A DNA stretch of 64,000 nt from Flabesymbios commensalis (GCA_964017125.1 OZ024902.1:39335780-39399779), one strand, 5' to 3'; numbered from the stretch's first letter, positions 44,739 through 55,984 are shown. Translations and numbers: made by a program. Notes: generated by a model not told the origin, from the letters alone.

Positions 44739-45105
44739 AGCGTCATAAATGCCAGGTCCGAACTGGGCTCTGACTTAGACTGCTACGAGTTAAAGACCAA
44801 GTTGAGTCCGAAGAACTACTCTTAACAAGTAATAATATCCATTCTATTTGAAATAGGGCCTAACGTTTTACTAGCGAGATTGCTTCATCGGTTATCCATT
44901 GGGATCGATTTCTCGGAGTCGAAAGCGGTGGGCGGAGTTCATTCACGAGTATGTGGATGGTGATGTACAGCGTATCTTCAAAATTTTGCTCCAATTCAAC
45001 GCAAACTATTAGAGCATTATGAGCTCATTGAAATAGAGTATTTCAAACACAAGACCTGCACCTTCTGGAGCTCCCAGTCTATATAACCCAGGTATAGGGT
45101 GGGTA
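44739..45105. other. No recognisable gene
   Basis: Unassigned DNA with no frames or repeats noted. Confidence 0.35.
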
Positions 45106-45373
<268 letters not shown>

Positions 45374-45384
45374 CGTAATAAATC

Positions 45385-45667
45385 AGTCAGTCAGTCAGTC
45401 AGTCAGTCAGTCAGTCAGTCAGTCAGTCAGTCAGTCAGTCAGTCAGTCAGTCAGTCAGTCAGTCAGTCAGTCAGTCAGTCAGTCAGTCAGTCAGTCAGTC
45501 AGTCAGTCAGTCAGTCAGTCAGTCAGTCAGTCAGTCAGTCAGTCAGTCAGTCAGTCAGTCAGTCAGTCAGTCAGTCAGTCAGTCAGTCAGTCAGTCAGTC
45601 AGTCAGTCAGTCAGTCAGTCAGTCAGTCAGTCAGTCAGTCAGTCAGTCAGTCAGTCAGTCAGTCAGT
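45385..45667. repeat. (CAGT)n microsatellite
   Basis: About 70 uninterrupted CAGT units, separated from the CAAT array by the 11-base spacer ACGTAATAAAT. The two units differ by one A/G transition, so the second array very likely arose from a mutated unit of the first. Confidence 0.98.
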
Positions 45668-46265
45668 AATATGCAATTTAGTAATTATTTAAATATATGT
45701 TGTATATATATAGTTGATCTACGTTTTTTTTTACTATACACATCGTAAACGCTTTATACTAATACTATTATTATCATGCCCATATTTGTATGATGTTTAG
45801 TTTATCGCTATGCCAATAATTTTATATATTATTGTTAATGTAACTTCATTATGGCCAGCCATCAATAATATTACATACCACCATAGCAAATAGCATGGCA
45901 TATTATCACTTTAAGACAGTGCAACGCTTTTCAAATTTATCTTATTCGTATTCTTCACCCACCTAGAAAATCCATTAGATTTTCTTTCACCGCACAATTA
46001 AAATAAAATATATATTTTTGTAACACACGAAGTATTGGGACTGATAATATTATATGCAATTGAATTTCCGGATTTTAAATGGCAGTTAAATTGTCTGCTG
46101 TATAATTTGATATATTAATATATGCGTCACCAAATGTGCAAATCCAAAAGGCATATCTCTATATTTACGTGATATTTTTAGATTTAATGTTACACCTGAA
46201 GCACATAATAACTTCGGGGGTGTGATTGCTTGGAAACAAATTAAAACATCTCCACACCAATATAT
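45668..46265. other. No recognisable gene
   Basis: Strongly AT-rich DNA with no long frames. Confidence 0.4.
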
Positions 46266-46375
46266 CCCAGTAAACACAAAACATTTGTATAACATTTATA
46301 CAATGTTGGACCAGCGTCAAAGACGTTGAGCCGACGTTGTATAAATGTTATGCAATTTTTTTGTGTTTACTGGGA
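46266..46375. mobile_element. FB-A foldback, CATTTGTATAACATT subtype
   Basis: CCCAGTAAACACAAAACATT to TTTTGTGTTTACTGGGA, core GGACCAGCGTCAAAGACGTT. Both ends carry the same A/T change relative to consensus (GTAAAC and GTTTAC), which is notable. Confidence 0.85.
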
Positions 46376-46379
46376 TTAG

Positions 46380-47120
46380 CCAACATGAATAATAATTTGA
46401 ATAAACTATTTTTGGGAATTAGTTCCTCCTGGTTTAGCTGACTTATGCCATCAATGATGGATCGATATTCTTTGCTCTATTTGTGTGTTTTTTTATAATA
46501 GTATGCTCCAGGACACCATCATCGACCATGCAATTTTGAGTGTTATTTTTAACCAACTCAAAACATCCTTTATTGTCATTTTTCATGAAATATGTTGATG
46601 TCATGGAAAAATATCAATTATCATATTATGATACACCCATGTATTTCTTAACATTATGATATTTATTATAGGCCCATATACTAAGTGACAATAAAAAAGT
46701 AAACTTAAATATAAAATGGCCACCTGAACATTTACACCCGTACGATTAACTGGATAGGTTAGCATCGATCGTTATTCCAACAAAAAATCATAATGACAAC
46801 CAGTGCACATAGTGTGATGATACTAGAAGAGTGTAAAAGCATTCCTCGTAGGAATAGTCTGGGGATGTTTCTCGCAAGATATACAGACGCCATAGCGAAA
46901 CCCTATACGACCCAAAGTATTTTATATGCACGTCATTTGATGCCCAGAAAAAAGCTAAACACCCGGTCTGATAGGGTCCAACCATGCGTGAAACAGGATT
47001 TCTCGCGTACGGCATCCAGATTGTCTTAAAAACGGTGGTTTGATCGAGTTACTTCTACTTCGCCTCCAAATCCTCGTAGCCGTCCAAGAATCACACCGTA
47101 GATTCGATAGACTTAACTGT
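46380..47120. other. No recognisable gene
   Basis: AT-rich DNA. Frames on both strands at 46788-47029 have no known domain. Confidence 0.35.
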
Positions 47121-47121
47121 A

Positions 47122-47200
47122 CCCCCTGGGCACACGACGTTGTTGTGACGCTGAATCAACGTCAGTGACGTTGATTCAACGTCACAACAACGTGGTATGG
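47122..47200. mobile_element. FB-G foldback
   Basis: CCCCTGGGCACACGACGTTG and CAACAACGTGGTATGG surround a perfect ATCAACGTCAGTGACGTTGAT centre. Same plan as 18443. Confidence 0.7.
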
Positions 47201-47285
47201 ATACGATCTAAATGAATCCGATCAGTCAATATTTCGCTCTTGACCAATTATCGCATGCTTTGATGGAGATCGTGCTGTTTGAGAA

Positions 47286-47350
47286 AACCTACCAAAAGGT
47301 GGTATTGATTACTTTTCAAGTAAGCAACTGCTGCCTTTTGGTTTTGCGCG
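47286..47350. mobile_element. FB-F foldback
   Basis: AACCTACCAAAAGGTGGTAT at the left, GCAACTGCTGCCTTTTGGTT at the right, ACTTTTCAAGT in the centre. Confidence 0.6.
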
Positions 47351-47628
47351 CCAGCTCGGTTGGATAGCTAGATGGAAGATGGAAGGTATTGCGCTGGATT
47401 ACACACATGTATCAGAAAAAAAGCCAGAAAAAATATTAGACAAACTAGGTAAAGCATATATAAACATTCCTCCTTTTCTCATTAATATCATACCTGTAGT
47501 ATATTCTTCACCGTGCAAATATAAATGGTTGCTTCTACAAAACGAATCCTCCTGTATAGATGTGATTTATTTTTATTCAAAAATATAGTGAAACATGACT
47601 TTTTTGTTGCCAATCAAACAATTCATAA

Positions 47629-47666
<38 letters not shown>

Positions 47667-47693
47667 AGTCAAACATATTCTGTCTGTCTCTTC

Positions 47694-47733
<40 letters not shown>

Positions 47734-47734
47734 G
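47629..47734. repeat. (TCTG)n microsatellite, interrupted
   Basis: TCTG units with one interruption (CAGTCAAACATATTC and a TCTTCG step) near 47665-47693. Confidence 0.95.
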
Positions 47735-47751
47735 GTCACGTGCAATCCCTT

Positions 47752-47945
47752 TCTTTTTTTAATTTTCACCGACTTGAGGTTGTGTCCCGCTACCGCGCTC
47801 ACGGGTGCATGTGTGAAAATTAGTTATATTTGCTTAATCTGAGACTAAACATTCTTGATTTTCAAACACTCATTTCATTCACAATATCAGTGATTTGATC
47901 GTCAGATACAATGAATTGATAACGCTTATAGTCGTGATCAGCGGT
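47752..47945 (+). mobile_element. PB-D-like remnant
   Basis: TTTTCACCGACTTGAGGTTG and GTGTCCCGCTACCGCG recall the hairpin left arm of PB-D. The right arm is degraded, and the interior CTGAGACTAAACATTCTTGA with TCATTTCATTCACAATATCA matches other copies. The left end was lost at the microsatellite. Confidence 0.45.
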
Positions 47946-48005
47946 GAAAAAACAACCAATCACTCATATAACGCGGATATTGACAGACTATTTTATTGTG
48001 GATAG

Positions 48006-48127
48006 TTTATTTCCAGAAATACATAGGCCTATAGGTGTATTTATGTCATAACCCGAACGAATCTAATTATATGCGTTCGGGTTATGACAAAAATACATCT
48101 ATAGGCCTATGTATTTCTGGTAATAAA
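48006..48127. mobile_element. 122-bp foldback, 54-base arms
   Basis: TTTATTTCCAGAAATACATA, GGCCTATAGGTGTATTTATG and TCATAACCCGAACG pair with the mirror at 48074-48127 with few mismatches, around a 14-base AT-rich loop. Confidence 0.8.
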
Positions 48128-48129
48128 CC

Positions 48130-48505
48130 ATAAAGAACTAGTATATGGCCGTAGACATGATTCATATATTTTTTATTGTATGCTGGTCCAAGGTAGGTAG
48201 CCTATAGTAAATGGCAAATAGCATGCACATAATTTGTTATTGCATACTAATATCGAATATATGAATGTCAATGACATAAAAACACTTTTAGTAACTATGT
48301 AATATCCATTATTTTCAGCATATTTTCCCCAATAATATTTCCTTTCAAGAAAGAAAATGTTTACGATTGCTATCATCATGATAAGATGTGGTGGCCACAT
48401 CTGCTATGCATGATGCATTTCTACTCTGACACACTCCCGCTGTAAACGTATAAAGGATAGCCATAATGCTACATTATCACTATTAAACACAGTATATACA
48501 TGTAC
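48130..48505. other. No recognisable gene
   Basis: AT-rich DNA; short minus-strand frames without domains. Confidence 0.35.
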
Positions 48506-48844
48506 TATAGTCGCTAATGTAGCAAAAATGGCTTCAGTAAAAATTGCATGATAAAGTTTGTAACTATGGTCCAAAATGTTTAGTAGCATTTACTGAATCT
48601 GAAAAGTTCTGGTGCCATTTGCACAGACAAGGTCAAGGTCATTCAGAGGTCATTAAAGCTCACCACCCTCAATTCACCACATACAGCACATATTTGAATG
48701 CATCCTACAATACAAATATTACTTTTGACCACATAATATAATATGTACCTAACCTCTAACTGCACAAGTCAAGTTGCACAAGCCTACTATGTGTTTTGCC
48801 CAGTCTCTAATTTACGAGTTTAAAACTGATCGACAAGTAACTTA

Positions 48845-50984
48845 TGAACCAATCAAAGCTGAAGTTCACTTTAAGCACTGCGCTGCAACATAAAATGGAC
48901 TTTGTTGGACTCAAAGTGCAGAGTCTCACACGCTCTAGACAGCTGATTGATTATTTGCATAAATTGGGCATTAGCCCAACATAAGATCGTATTTTGCGGG
49001 TTGACATTATATTAGCTAAGGCTGTCTTGGAAAACATGACGCAGATTGGAGTTTATGTACCAGATGGCTTAAAACTTCAACAACCAGTATTTTTTTTATC
49101 TGCTGACAACATATATTGCGATGAAGATACCCCTGATGGCAAATCGACATTGCATGCTACAATTGTAGTTGTATTTCAGCCTCATAGTTATACCAATGCA
49201 GGTCAGATTGCAAAGTTGCCACTCAATATCCAACACTCAACATCAAATAGATCCCTTCGAAGTTTACCACCTCTATTGCATATATTACTCAGTCTGATAT
49301 TAGTTCAACTTCAAAGCCCAAGGAAGGCAAAAAGTATTCCAGGGACATGTTATGAAATGCTACATGATTATGACAGAGTCTGGCTGCTTGCAAGATATCA
49401 CCAACGATCACCACATATGTGACAAATGAATCATCTACAAAACAAAATATACCAACATGGGCAGCTTATAACTCACTAATAAGTGAAGTAGCCAAACCTA
49501 TATGTGTGCGTTGCCACTGATATCATCACCTGTACATGAATACAGCACATTGTTCACTGTCCTTCAACAGTCACAGCATATCAACACACACGTCATGGGC
49601 TCTGAAAAAAAACCAATGATCACATTTAAGATGTACTTGTACATAAAGGTTATAAAGCTTCGATCAGGCCTTAAAGCCAGAACTCCAAGATAAATACATA
49701 TTTCGAGAATTTGACACAGTCCTGTGCAGCCTCAGAGCAGACGATTCTTTCGTTGAGGGAAGTGGTCTTGATGATGCTTGGGTAAATTCCCAGTTATATG
49801 GACCGGCCACAACTTGTCAGATTTTAAAAGAGAGACACATAAAGCGTGCGATTAATTCTCACATTGTCACACTACAAGTATTATTTGATCTATATATTGA
49901 AGCATTCTTTGCAGAGAATGATTCCCTGAAAAACTGCACTAAAATAGCATCTTTTAACATTTCCCGGGCTTGCAACGACATACCAGACGCAAAAAAAGGC
50001 ACATCAAGCAATGCTTTATTTTTTAGAAACCAAGCAGCCGAAAGTAGAGTTCAAAGAATTGTCATTTCTTCTTCAGCCAAAACCGCTTGAAATATGCCCA
50101 GTACATACCAGAGTACATTGCAAAGATGTACAACTTGAAGAAAACTGATCCAGAGGTGTGGCAGTTTTTCTGCGAAGTGAACTTTAGTGTCAAAAAATCT
50201 GGACAAGAGTTCTGCAACATTGGCGTTGCCACGCTCTGGAGCAAGTTAATAGAACTATGAAAGTGATGGATGGTCTAAAAAGCATCACACACAGGCCAAA
50301 TACTCTGGCAAGGTTTTTTTAGCTGCTCCTGAGTTGGCTCGCCTTGCTCTAGAATAAGACAAAATGGCAGATTTCAGTCAAGTACAGTCGAGTCACTACC
50401 ATGATCAATTGAAAATGCTGTTGGATTATCTGATCTTGTGACCAAGCTTGATCCAGCACCAATAGCTGTGGTAGAGTTGGTGCGATGCAACTGCAGTTGC
50501 AGCAAGTGCTCTACAAGCGGGGGCCCTAGGGTAGTGGTTAGCACCGCTGCCTTTCACGCCAGAGTTCGGGGTTCGGTTCCCGGTCTCGGCGGTTTGAAAG
50601 AAACAAAAATGTTTCTTCCCCATCCACGTGTGAAAGTCAGTATTGTGGGGAGCCTCCGTGACCGAGAGGTAGCGTGCTCGGCCTCAGACCGCCAGGGCTC
50701 GAATTTCGAATCCTGTGTCTGGAGAACAGTGTCATCTCAATCATCTCACCATCCTCAGGAGGTTCTCCTGGCCCAGTTTAGCCTATATTTGCACAAAGGT
50801 GGCCTAAAGCCCGATTCATTTCATTTCATTTCTACAAGCCGATGCTCATGTAAAAAATGAACATGGTATGTACAGATTTATGCAAATGTGCTTTCAGTGA
50901 ACAATACGATTGTGAAAATGTTGAAAATAGTAATGGATGGCATGATTCTGATGCAGAGGGAACTGACGATGACGGACAATCATG
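48845..50984 (+). pseudogene. Fossil of an uncharacterised multicopy gene
   Basis: Pieces of one protein family can be read along this stretch: TRSRQLIDYLHKLGIS; GVYVPDGLKLQQPVFF, SADN and EDTPDGKSTLH; GSGLDDAWVNSQLYGPAT; LQVLFDLYIEAFFAEN; EQVNRTMKV; LAAPELARLALE; a cysteine cluster RCNCSCSKCS; and an acidic end EGTDDDGQS. I recall this order from large anonymous families in corals, Hydra, sea urchins and amphioxus (GLKKGQPIF-AADN-D, DTPDGK-TLHG, GSGLEDLWVEAG-YG, RAP-LAR). The tail resembles a Tesmin/TSO1-type CXC domain, which binds DNA or zinc in other proteins. The gene is broken several times and is split by a SINE. No biochemical function is known to me. A transposon-borne gene is my inference from the inverted repeats around it. 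Confidence 0.6.
50519..50830 (+). mobile_element. Dimeric tRNA-derived SINE with TSD
   Basis: The head has the tRNA-Glu pattern: TAGTGGTTAGCACCGCTGCC, a CTTTCAC loop consistent with anticodon TTC, and GGGGTTCGGTTCCCGG. A second tRNA-like module follows (GTGACCGAGAGGTAGCGTGC ... CGAATTTCGAATCCTG). The tail ends in ATTTCATTTCATT. A 9-bp target duplication TCTACAAGC flanks it (50510-50518 and 50831-50839). It sits in the cysteine-rich end of the gene relic and so is younger than that gene's arrival. Confidence 0.85.
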
Positions 50985-51422
50985 ATATGTGACGTGCCAT
51001 ATCAAAACCAGGTCTATGTCGCAAAATATAGAAAATGAGTTAGTAAGTGGCGTTTGAAGAGCCAGCGCTCAGGTTTTAAATGCACTAAAAATTATTAATA
51101 TATCTATCTCAATTATTGAGGAAATCATTGATAAAACAAGATTTGGAAACTGAAACCTAAAATATTGCAAGGTTGAGAAAATGACCTCCAAAGTTTAAAT
51201 TTAATTGACAAATACTTTAAATAATTCAAATTAAATCATTTTTTTTATATAAGAAATAAAACTAGGCTATCGTCATTATTTTGTACTTATATTGCTTTGA
51301 AGTTGTATTTTCGATCAGCGTTAAAAAGGAAAATTAGCCAAAAAATATTTTATTAACAAAACAAGGCCATAGCTCAAAATAGCTCCGACATAGGTCGGGT
51401 GCCGATGTAGCACGTCACATAT
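50985..51422. mobile_element. Nested 438-bp TIR element
   Basis: ATATGTGACGTGC at the left and GCACGTCACATAT at the right are perfect 13-base inverted repeats. Further in, CCAGGTCTATGTCGCAAAAT pairs loosely with the mirror of GCTCCGACATAGGTCGGGT. The interior is AT-rich and noncoding. The left tip coincides with the end of the gene relic, so it may be a MITE that landed there or a structural part of the larger element. Confidence 0.55.
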
Positions 51423-51934
51423 ATTGATTAAGTAGTGTATTTACAATAAACAACACGTTTTTTCTTATGTTCAGGCTTGTTTCTTTTATTTACTATTTGC
51501 ATTTTAGTGTGAACAGCACTGTGTTGATCGTATTACAATACTAATCATTCGGTATTAAAATGTCTTTTGCTTTAAATCTCGATTCACTTGGTTTCACGAA
51601 AATGACCCCAAAATCACCAAATTTGACATATTTTCTTAATTTAAAGAGTTCATGATAAAGTAATAAGACCTGGGATGAACATGTATACATAGACATGATT
51701 TTAAGGTTAATTTCAATATGAAGTATCTGGTTCATATTGCGAAACATGGCATAAAAGTGGATAATTTCAACTCGACCTTTAAATGACCTTGAAAAAGTCA
51801 TAACCTTCGTCTGTGAAAATGGCACCAAAATTATTCCCACTCAGCGTACCTAGTGGAAGTGATTTATGTTTGTTGCCAAACTTTATCAGATAATTTTTAC
51901 TGAAATACATTAGCGACTGTACTAGTATGTATTT

Positions 51935-52904
51935 CCATAAATATTTTGAGATGCTTCACATGTTATGAAGTCTGCTACATGGTGAGATTGACTGCGAGAA
52001 AACCCCTCAGACCTAGAATCAATGAGTGTCCAAGCAAGAACAAGCTAAATCATTTGCCGTTTTGTGAAAAAGCTTTTTTACTCATCTAAAATACCTGTAA
52101 CTCCCTTGATTTTTATGCCAGTGAGTTGAAATAAAGTGCAAAATGTTTGTTTCGTGACGGACGTTTCTATTTCCAAAGAATGCTAAGTGATGACGTTCCA
52201 CGCAAAATACTGTTTAGTGCACATGTATAACAACAACAATAAAAGAAAATAACGTGTCATCTTTGCATAACATTAATTTGAATTTCACGAGTGTGTTATT
52301 GTCAGTTAGAACTTCTATATGCACGCCGTTAATTTCACGAAAACACTGTTCCTTAGAGTTGACAAGAGTTTGCAAGCAAGTGACACAATTCTAGTTCCAC
52401 TCCTGATGGGACAATGTCCTTCTCAATATTTAAGTCAGCCAGCCGGGTGCATGAGGTTATGAATAATAATATCGCATCGTGTTTATGCTACCTTATTATC
52501 ATAATTATTGTAACCCTTTGAGTCTGAAGGTTTAACAAACGAAAACTCATGTATATTGCAATGTACCTAAACATATATGATCTATATACTCAATGAAAAA
52601 ATATATCTATTTCATCACCACAGCTTAGCTAAATACAAAAACGTCAACCTATGTTTAAACCTTCGCTTCGATGTTTTCAACGTTAATTGCCAGATATATT
52701 TGCAAATGTAAATTTCATTTGGTAGTGTCCAACTAGAAAACAATGAAACAAATAAAATCACACTGGTGCTCAATAAAGTAGACTGTAATGTCAAAGCAAA
52801 TTGTTTACAGATAATCTTTATAATGGCTCCTGCGTATCTTACATAACTACTCCAGCCACTGGCAGGACGCTGTTTGAGATCGTGTGATTGCCATTTACTG
52901 TGTG
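51935..52904. other. No recognisable gene
   Basis: AT-rich DNA with no long frames; short stretches near 52500 start AACCCTTTGAGTCTGAAGG, recalling a piggyBac-like end, but no partner end was found. Confidence 0.35.
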
Positions 52905-52927
52905 TTCAACGTACAAGACATTCCTAG

Positions 52928-53161
52928 GGTGACAGGGCTTTTAGCAAGGCGGCTCCTCTGCTATGGAATACACTGCCACTTAATATCAAATCCGCGCCAT
53001 CACTGACTCTGTTTAAATCTACGCTGAAGCTGAAGGTGTTGATCTTTTCAAAAAAACATTTTATAAACTTGTTTTGTACAGCGCTACGAGCAACGCTCTT
53101 TTGGAATAGCGCTCATAGAAGAAATAAATAAATATATTATTATTATTATTATTATTATTAT
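52928..53161 (+). mobile_element. CR1/L2-type LINE 3' end
   Basis: The frame from 52928 to the stop at 53131 reads GDRAFSKAAPLLWNTLPLNI and continues KSAPSLTLFKSTLKLKV, the well-known C-terminus of the reverse-transcriptase protein of CR1/L2-type LINEs. The tail has the usual TTTTGTACAGCGCTACGAGC, TGGAATAGCGCTCATAGAAG and a terminal (ATT)n at 53134-53161. A stop codon lies just upstream in frame, and no more of the protein is present. It is a 5'-truncated dead copy. Confidence 0.85.
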
Positions 53162-53650
53162 AATACATACTCTGCTATCTTATTATTACATTCCAACTAC
53201 GGTCAATACCAGCAACAACTATTTGACATGGGATTGCAAAAATTCTCTGCATTATGTTCACACATTGACACTGTCTGATTGAGGCCCATAAATAATAATA
53301 ATGTAGACCTCTTAACTAATCGATGCACAATCATGCAAACACTTGACGCCGACCTGAAACTGCTTCAATCATGTTGGATCAGGAACCGCAGACCTCTACA
53401 TAAGAAACTCAGACTGCTTTATTTGACTGGTCAATAGCGTAATGTCCACTCAGACCAGATAAAGTGTATTTTTAAATTTTTCATTTTCACTAAGAACGGT
53501 TACTGATAATCAGCCAAAATTTTATTTTAAAAAAATCCAGAATGGCCCATTGTCACATACACTTCGATTATTTGCTAAACCGAAATCACTTCGCTCTGCT
53601 TATATGTCTGCATTGTAAGATGACTTAGATACTTATGTCGTTCGCTAGGA
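53162..53650. other. No recognisable gene
   Basis: AT-rich DNA without features. Confidence 0.35.
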
Positions 53651-53651
53651 G

Positions 53652-53702
53652 CCAAAGTGTCGCATGTGCCACTCATTTGAGTGGCACATGCAACACTTTG
53701 CC
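53652..53702. repeat. Hairpin, CAAAGTGTCGCATGTGCC arms
   Basis: GCCAAAGTGTCGCATGTGCC and GGCACATGCAACACTTTGCC pair with one mismatch around ACTCATTTGAGT, itself a palindrome. Confidence 0.7.
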
Positions 53703-53857
53703 TGCTACAGGCAGTGGGTACAATCACTTTGGTGTTGAAATTCTGCGAGCCGGGATAAGGAGAAGTGACTGCCATGTAAAGGTGACGTGAGCAAGTATAC
53801 TAATGGTGAGCTGTAATTGGTGGGTATTGTCAGCTGACTATCACGTGACGCCACCTC

Positions 53858-54154
53858 GTGTCACCTGGTTGGTGTAGACACATATATACCCTCGGCGTTA
53901 CCATGGTAACTGCTTGGCGCATCCTTATCAACGGACTGATTGTTACCCTTCGTTTTATTATTACAGCACGTGTTATTCCCAGTCATCACAAAAAATCCCG
54001 CAACAGTTCTCATCAGAATTCGCGGAGAATTCTCATCAAATGTTCAGCGGTTGAGAATTTTGCGCAACTGTTACACAGTTATGGGGACATAACCTACCGT
54101 TGTGGGGAATTCTGCCCAAATATTTTCGAACAGAACTCTCAAAACACATGGTAA
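53858..54154 (+). CDS. Weak candidate frame with TATA-like site
   Basis: A 98-codon frame starts MSPGWCRHIYTLG, with a second in-frame start MVTAWRILINGLIVTLRFII, whose beginning could be a signal anchor. A CACATATATACCC stretch lies about 25 bases before the second ATG, and TCACGTGAC, an E-box, lies upstream. The 3' half contains the palindrome GAGAATTCTC. I recognise no family; chance is the better bet. Confidence 0.15.
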   Translation: MSPGWCRHIYTLGVTMVTAWRILINGLIVTLRFIITARVIPSHHKKSRNSSHQNSRRILIKCSAVENFAQLLHSYGDITYRCGEFCPNIFEQNSQNTW

Positions 54155-54505
54155 CCGATAAAAACGGCGAACTTTGCGATTTAGGGCGTGTTTTCGGCTA
54201 ACGAGGAGCCCCGGGACAGAAATGGTTGATGATCATGCATTCGGACAGACTGATCGGCGCCAAATAGTCATTTAGCGGCGGGAAACAGCCATATAGCCTG
54301 CCACAAGTAAATCAACCGGTAGAAAAAAGGATGCCCGATATAATGCCATCTAGATATCGGATCAAATTGTCACGTCTACTCTCAGATTATGGATTATTCT
54401 CACATATTCTTGTAGAAACAGTGAAACGGTTTTTTTCTGTTCTTGTTGATTATTTTAATTCGTCAATCATGAATACATTTACCGTTCGTCCGTGCCGGGT
54501 GGCAA

Positions 54506-54605
54506 CCCGGCAAGAGACATTAAAACCACGGTGGTTTTATGTTGGGTCAGCGTCTGCGACGCTGGCCCAACGCTAAACCACCGTGGTTTCAATGTTTCGC
54601 AGCAA
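54506..54605. mobile_element. FB-A foldback
   Basis: CCCGGCAAGAGACATTAAAA to AATGTTTCGCAGC, with perfect inner arms AAACCACGGTGG / CCACCGTGGTTT and core GGGTCAGCGTCTGCGACGCT. The ACCACGGTGGTTTTATG arm sequence is unique to this copy. Confidence 0.75.
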
Positions 54606-54927
54606 GTGCCGTGGCTAATCAATATACCGGGTATAACACGACCAGCCGACTGTGTCCAAATATGGCGTCATCGTCATCATCATCGGTGCGCACGCTCAAA
54701 ATCAATCAGTCAGATTATTCCCGGTTTAAAAACACAGTCTTTGTTATTTTTTGTTAAATACACGGATCACAGTTAAAAATCGCAGGTTGTGAAATTAATT
54801 ATTTGATCGTTTCAATGCGTTGCGGAGACCGACCCGTAGCTGTTAAAAGGTCCAAAAAACTGGGATGAAAGGGTTTATAGAATAGTGGCAGACATCATCA
54901 GAAAACGCTGCATATGACTCACTGCCA

Positions 54928-55037
54928 AGCAAACGCAAATCGTTCACTTGATGTTGTTTCAATGCTGGACCAGAGTGGTAGACTGTGGCCCAGATTAAAA
55001 ACAACACCGGAGCAATGTATCTTATTTGTCGGGTGAT
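54928..55037. mobile_element. FB-A foldback, old
   Basis: CCAAGCAAACGCAAATCGTT at the left and GTATCTTATTTGTCGGGTG at the right, with a drifted core GGACCAGAGTGGTAGACTGT. Confidence 0.6.
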
Positions 55038-55532
55038 TAGACGTCTGGTATTGACTTTTTGGCGGGAATACTGATGAATATTCTATCAGACACCGAGTAC
55101 ATAATAATGTATTATTACCAATACTTATAAATAACGGTTACTCTACAGGCGTTCTAATAACAATGAATAACAGTGAAGAAAATATAATAATAATTATCTT
55201 ATGGTTATAACATGCATAATACTGCAGTTTAGTTCATTTATACATGATTGTTTATTATTGTAGGCTATACCTGCCATGCATTCGGAAATCTTGAGATACA
55301 GAACTTTAACAGAAATACCACCGCATGATGGTGGTGGAGTACAATAATCATCTAGCGTGGGAGCATGAGGTAGAAATGGTTACTAGTATTTAGACGAGGG
55401 AGGTAACTCTTTACACCTCCCTGTTTAGACATATAGTAATCATATCAAACAAATCACTTTTTTTAAACTTACATGTAAGGCCATTGAGGCAAGATATACT
55501 ATCATTTTTCCATGTCACAGAATGTTTCCTCA

Positions 55533-55912
55533 TTTAAAGGGACATGCCCAGGTCTAAAATTATCAAAAAATCGGTGATTTTATTTTGGCTTCCTAATATG
55601 ACCATATGATGTAAACATGTCCATAGACTAGAACTGCAAAAGTTTTAAATTTTTGTGCTGCGCATTTACCTGTTAGGCTAGATATATAGACGAAATTCTC
55701 GTATTTCTTAGTTTTGACATGGTTGTCAATAATTAGAAATCAGGAATTTCGTCTTTATATCTAGAGCCTAACAGGTGAAAGCGCAGCACAAAAATTAAAA
55801 AAACTTTTGCAGTTCTAGTCTATGGACATGTTTACATTATATGGTCAAATTATTAAGCTAAATAAAATAACCGATTTTTTATGATTTTAGACCTGGGCAT
55901 GTCCCTTTAAAC
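55533..55912. mobile_element. 380-bp foldback, ~165-base arms
   Basis: TTTAAAGGGACATGCCCAGG at the left is mirrored by CCTGGGCATGTCCCTTTAAA at the right. The arms continue to pair through AAATCGGTGATTTTATTT, ACATGTCCATAGACTAGAAC, TTTTTGTGCTGCGC and CTGTTAGGCTAGATATA down to a small AT-rich loop near 55730. A few small indels separate the arms. A non-autonomous foldback or a MITE with very long inverted repeats. Confidence 0.85.
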
Positions 55913-55984
55913 ATTTTATTCAACGAGGGCTATCGAATAAGCCGGTATTTATGCGGACCTCGTTACGCCGCTCTGCAATGCCAA

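Larger units (their letters stand above)
48508..51919 (+). mobile_element. TIR element carrying a fossil CXC-tailed gene
   Basis: The left end (TAGTCGCTAATGTA, then TTCAGTAAAAATT and GATAAAGTTTG) and the right end read on the other strand (CAGTCGCTAATGTA, TTTCAGTAAAAATT, GATAAAGTTTG) are inverted repeats. A second paired block further in (GGTGCCATTTGCACAGAC at 48611; GGTGCCATTTTCACAGAC, reverse strand, near 51825) and a third (CAAGGTCATT with AGGTC) extend the match to about 150 bp on each side, with diverged DNA between. A TA dinucleotide flanks each tip (48506-48507, 51920-51921), suggesting a TA target. Inside lie the gene relic at 48845-50984, a SINE at 50519-50830 and a smaller TIR element at 50985-51422. 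Old: the terminal repeats are clearly diverged. Family not recognised. Confidence 0.55.
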
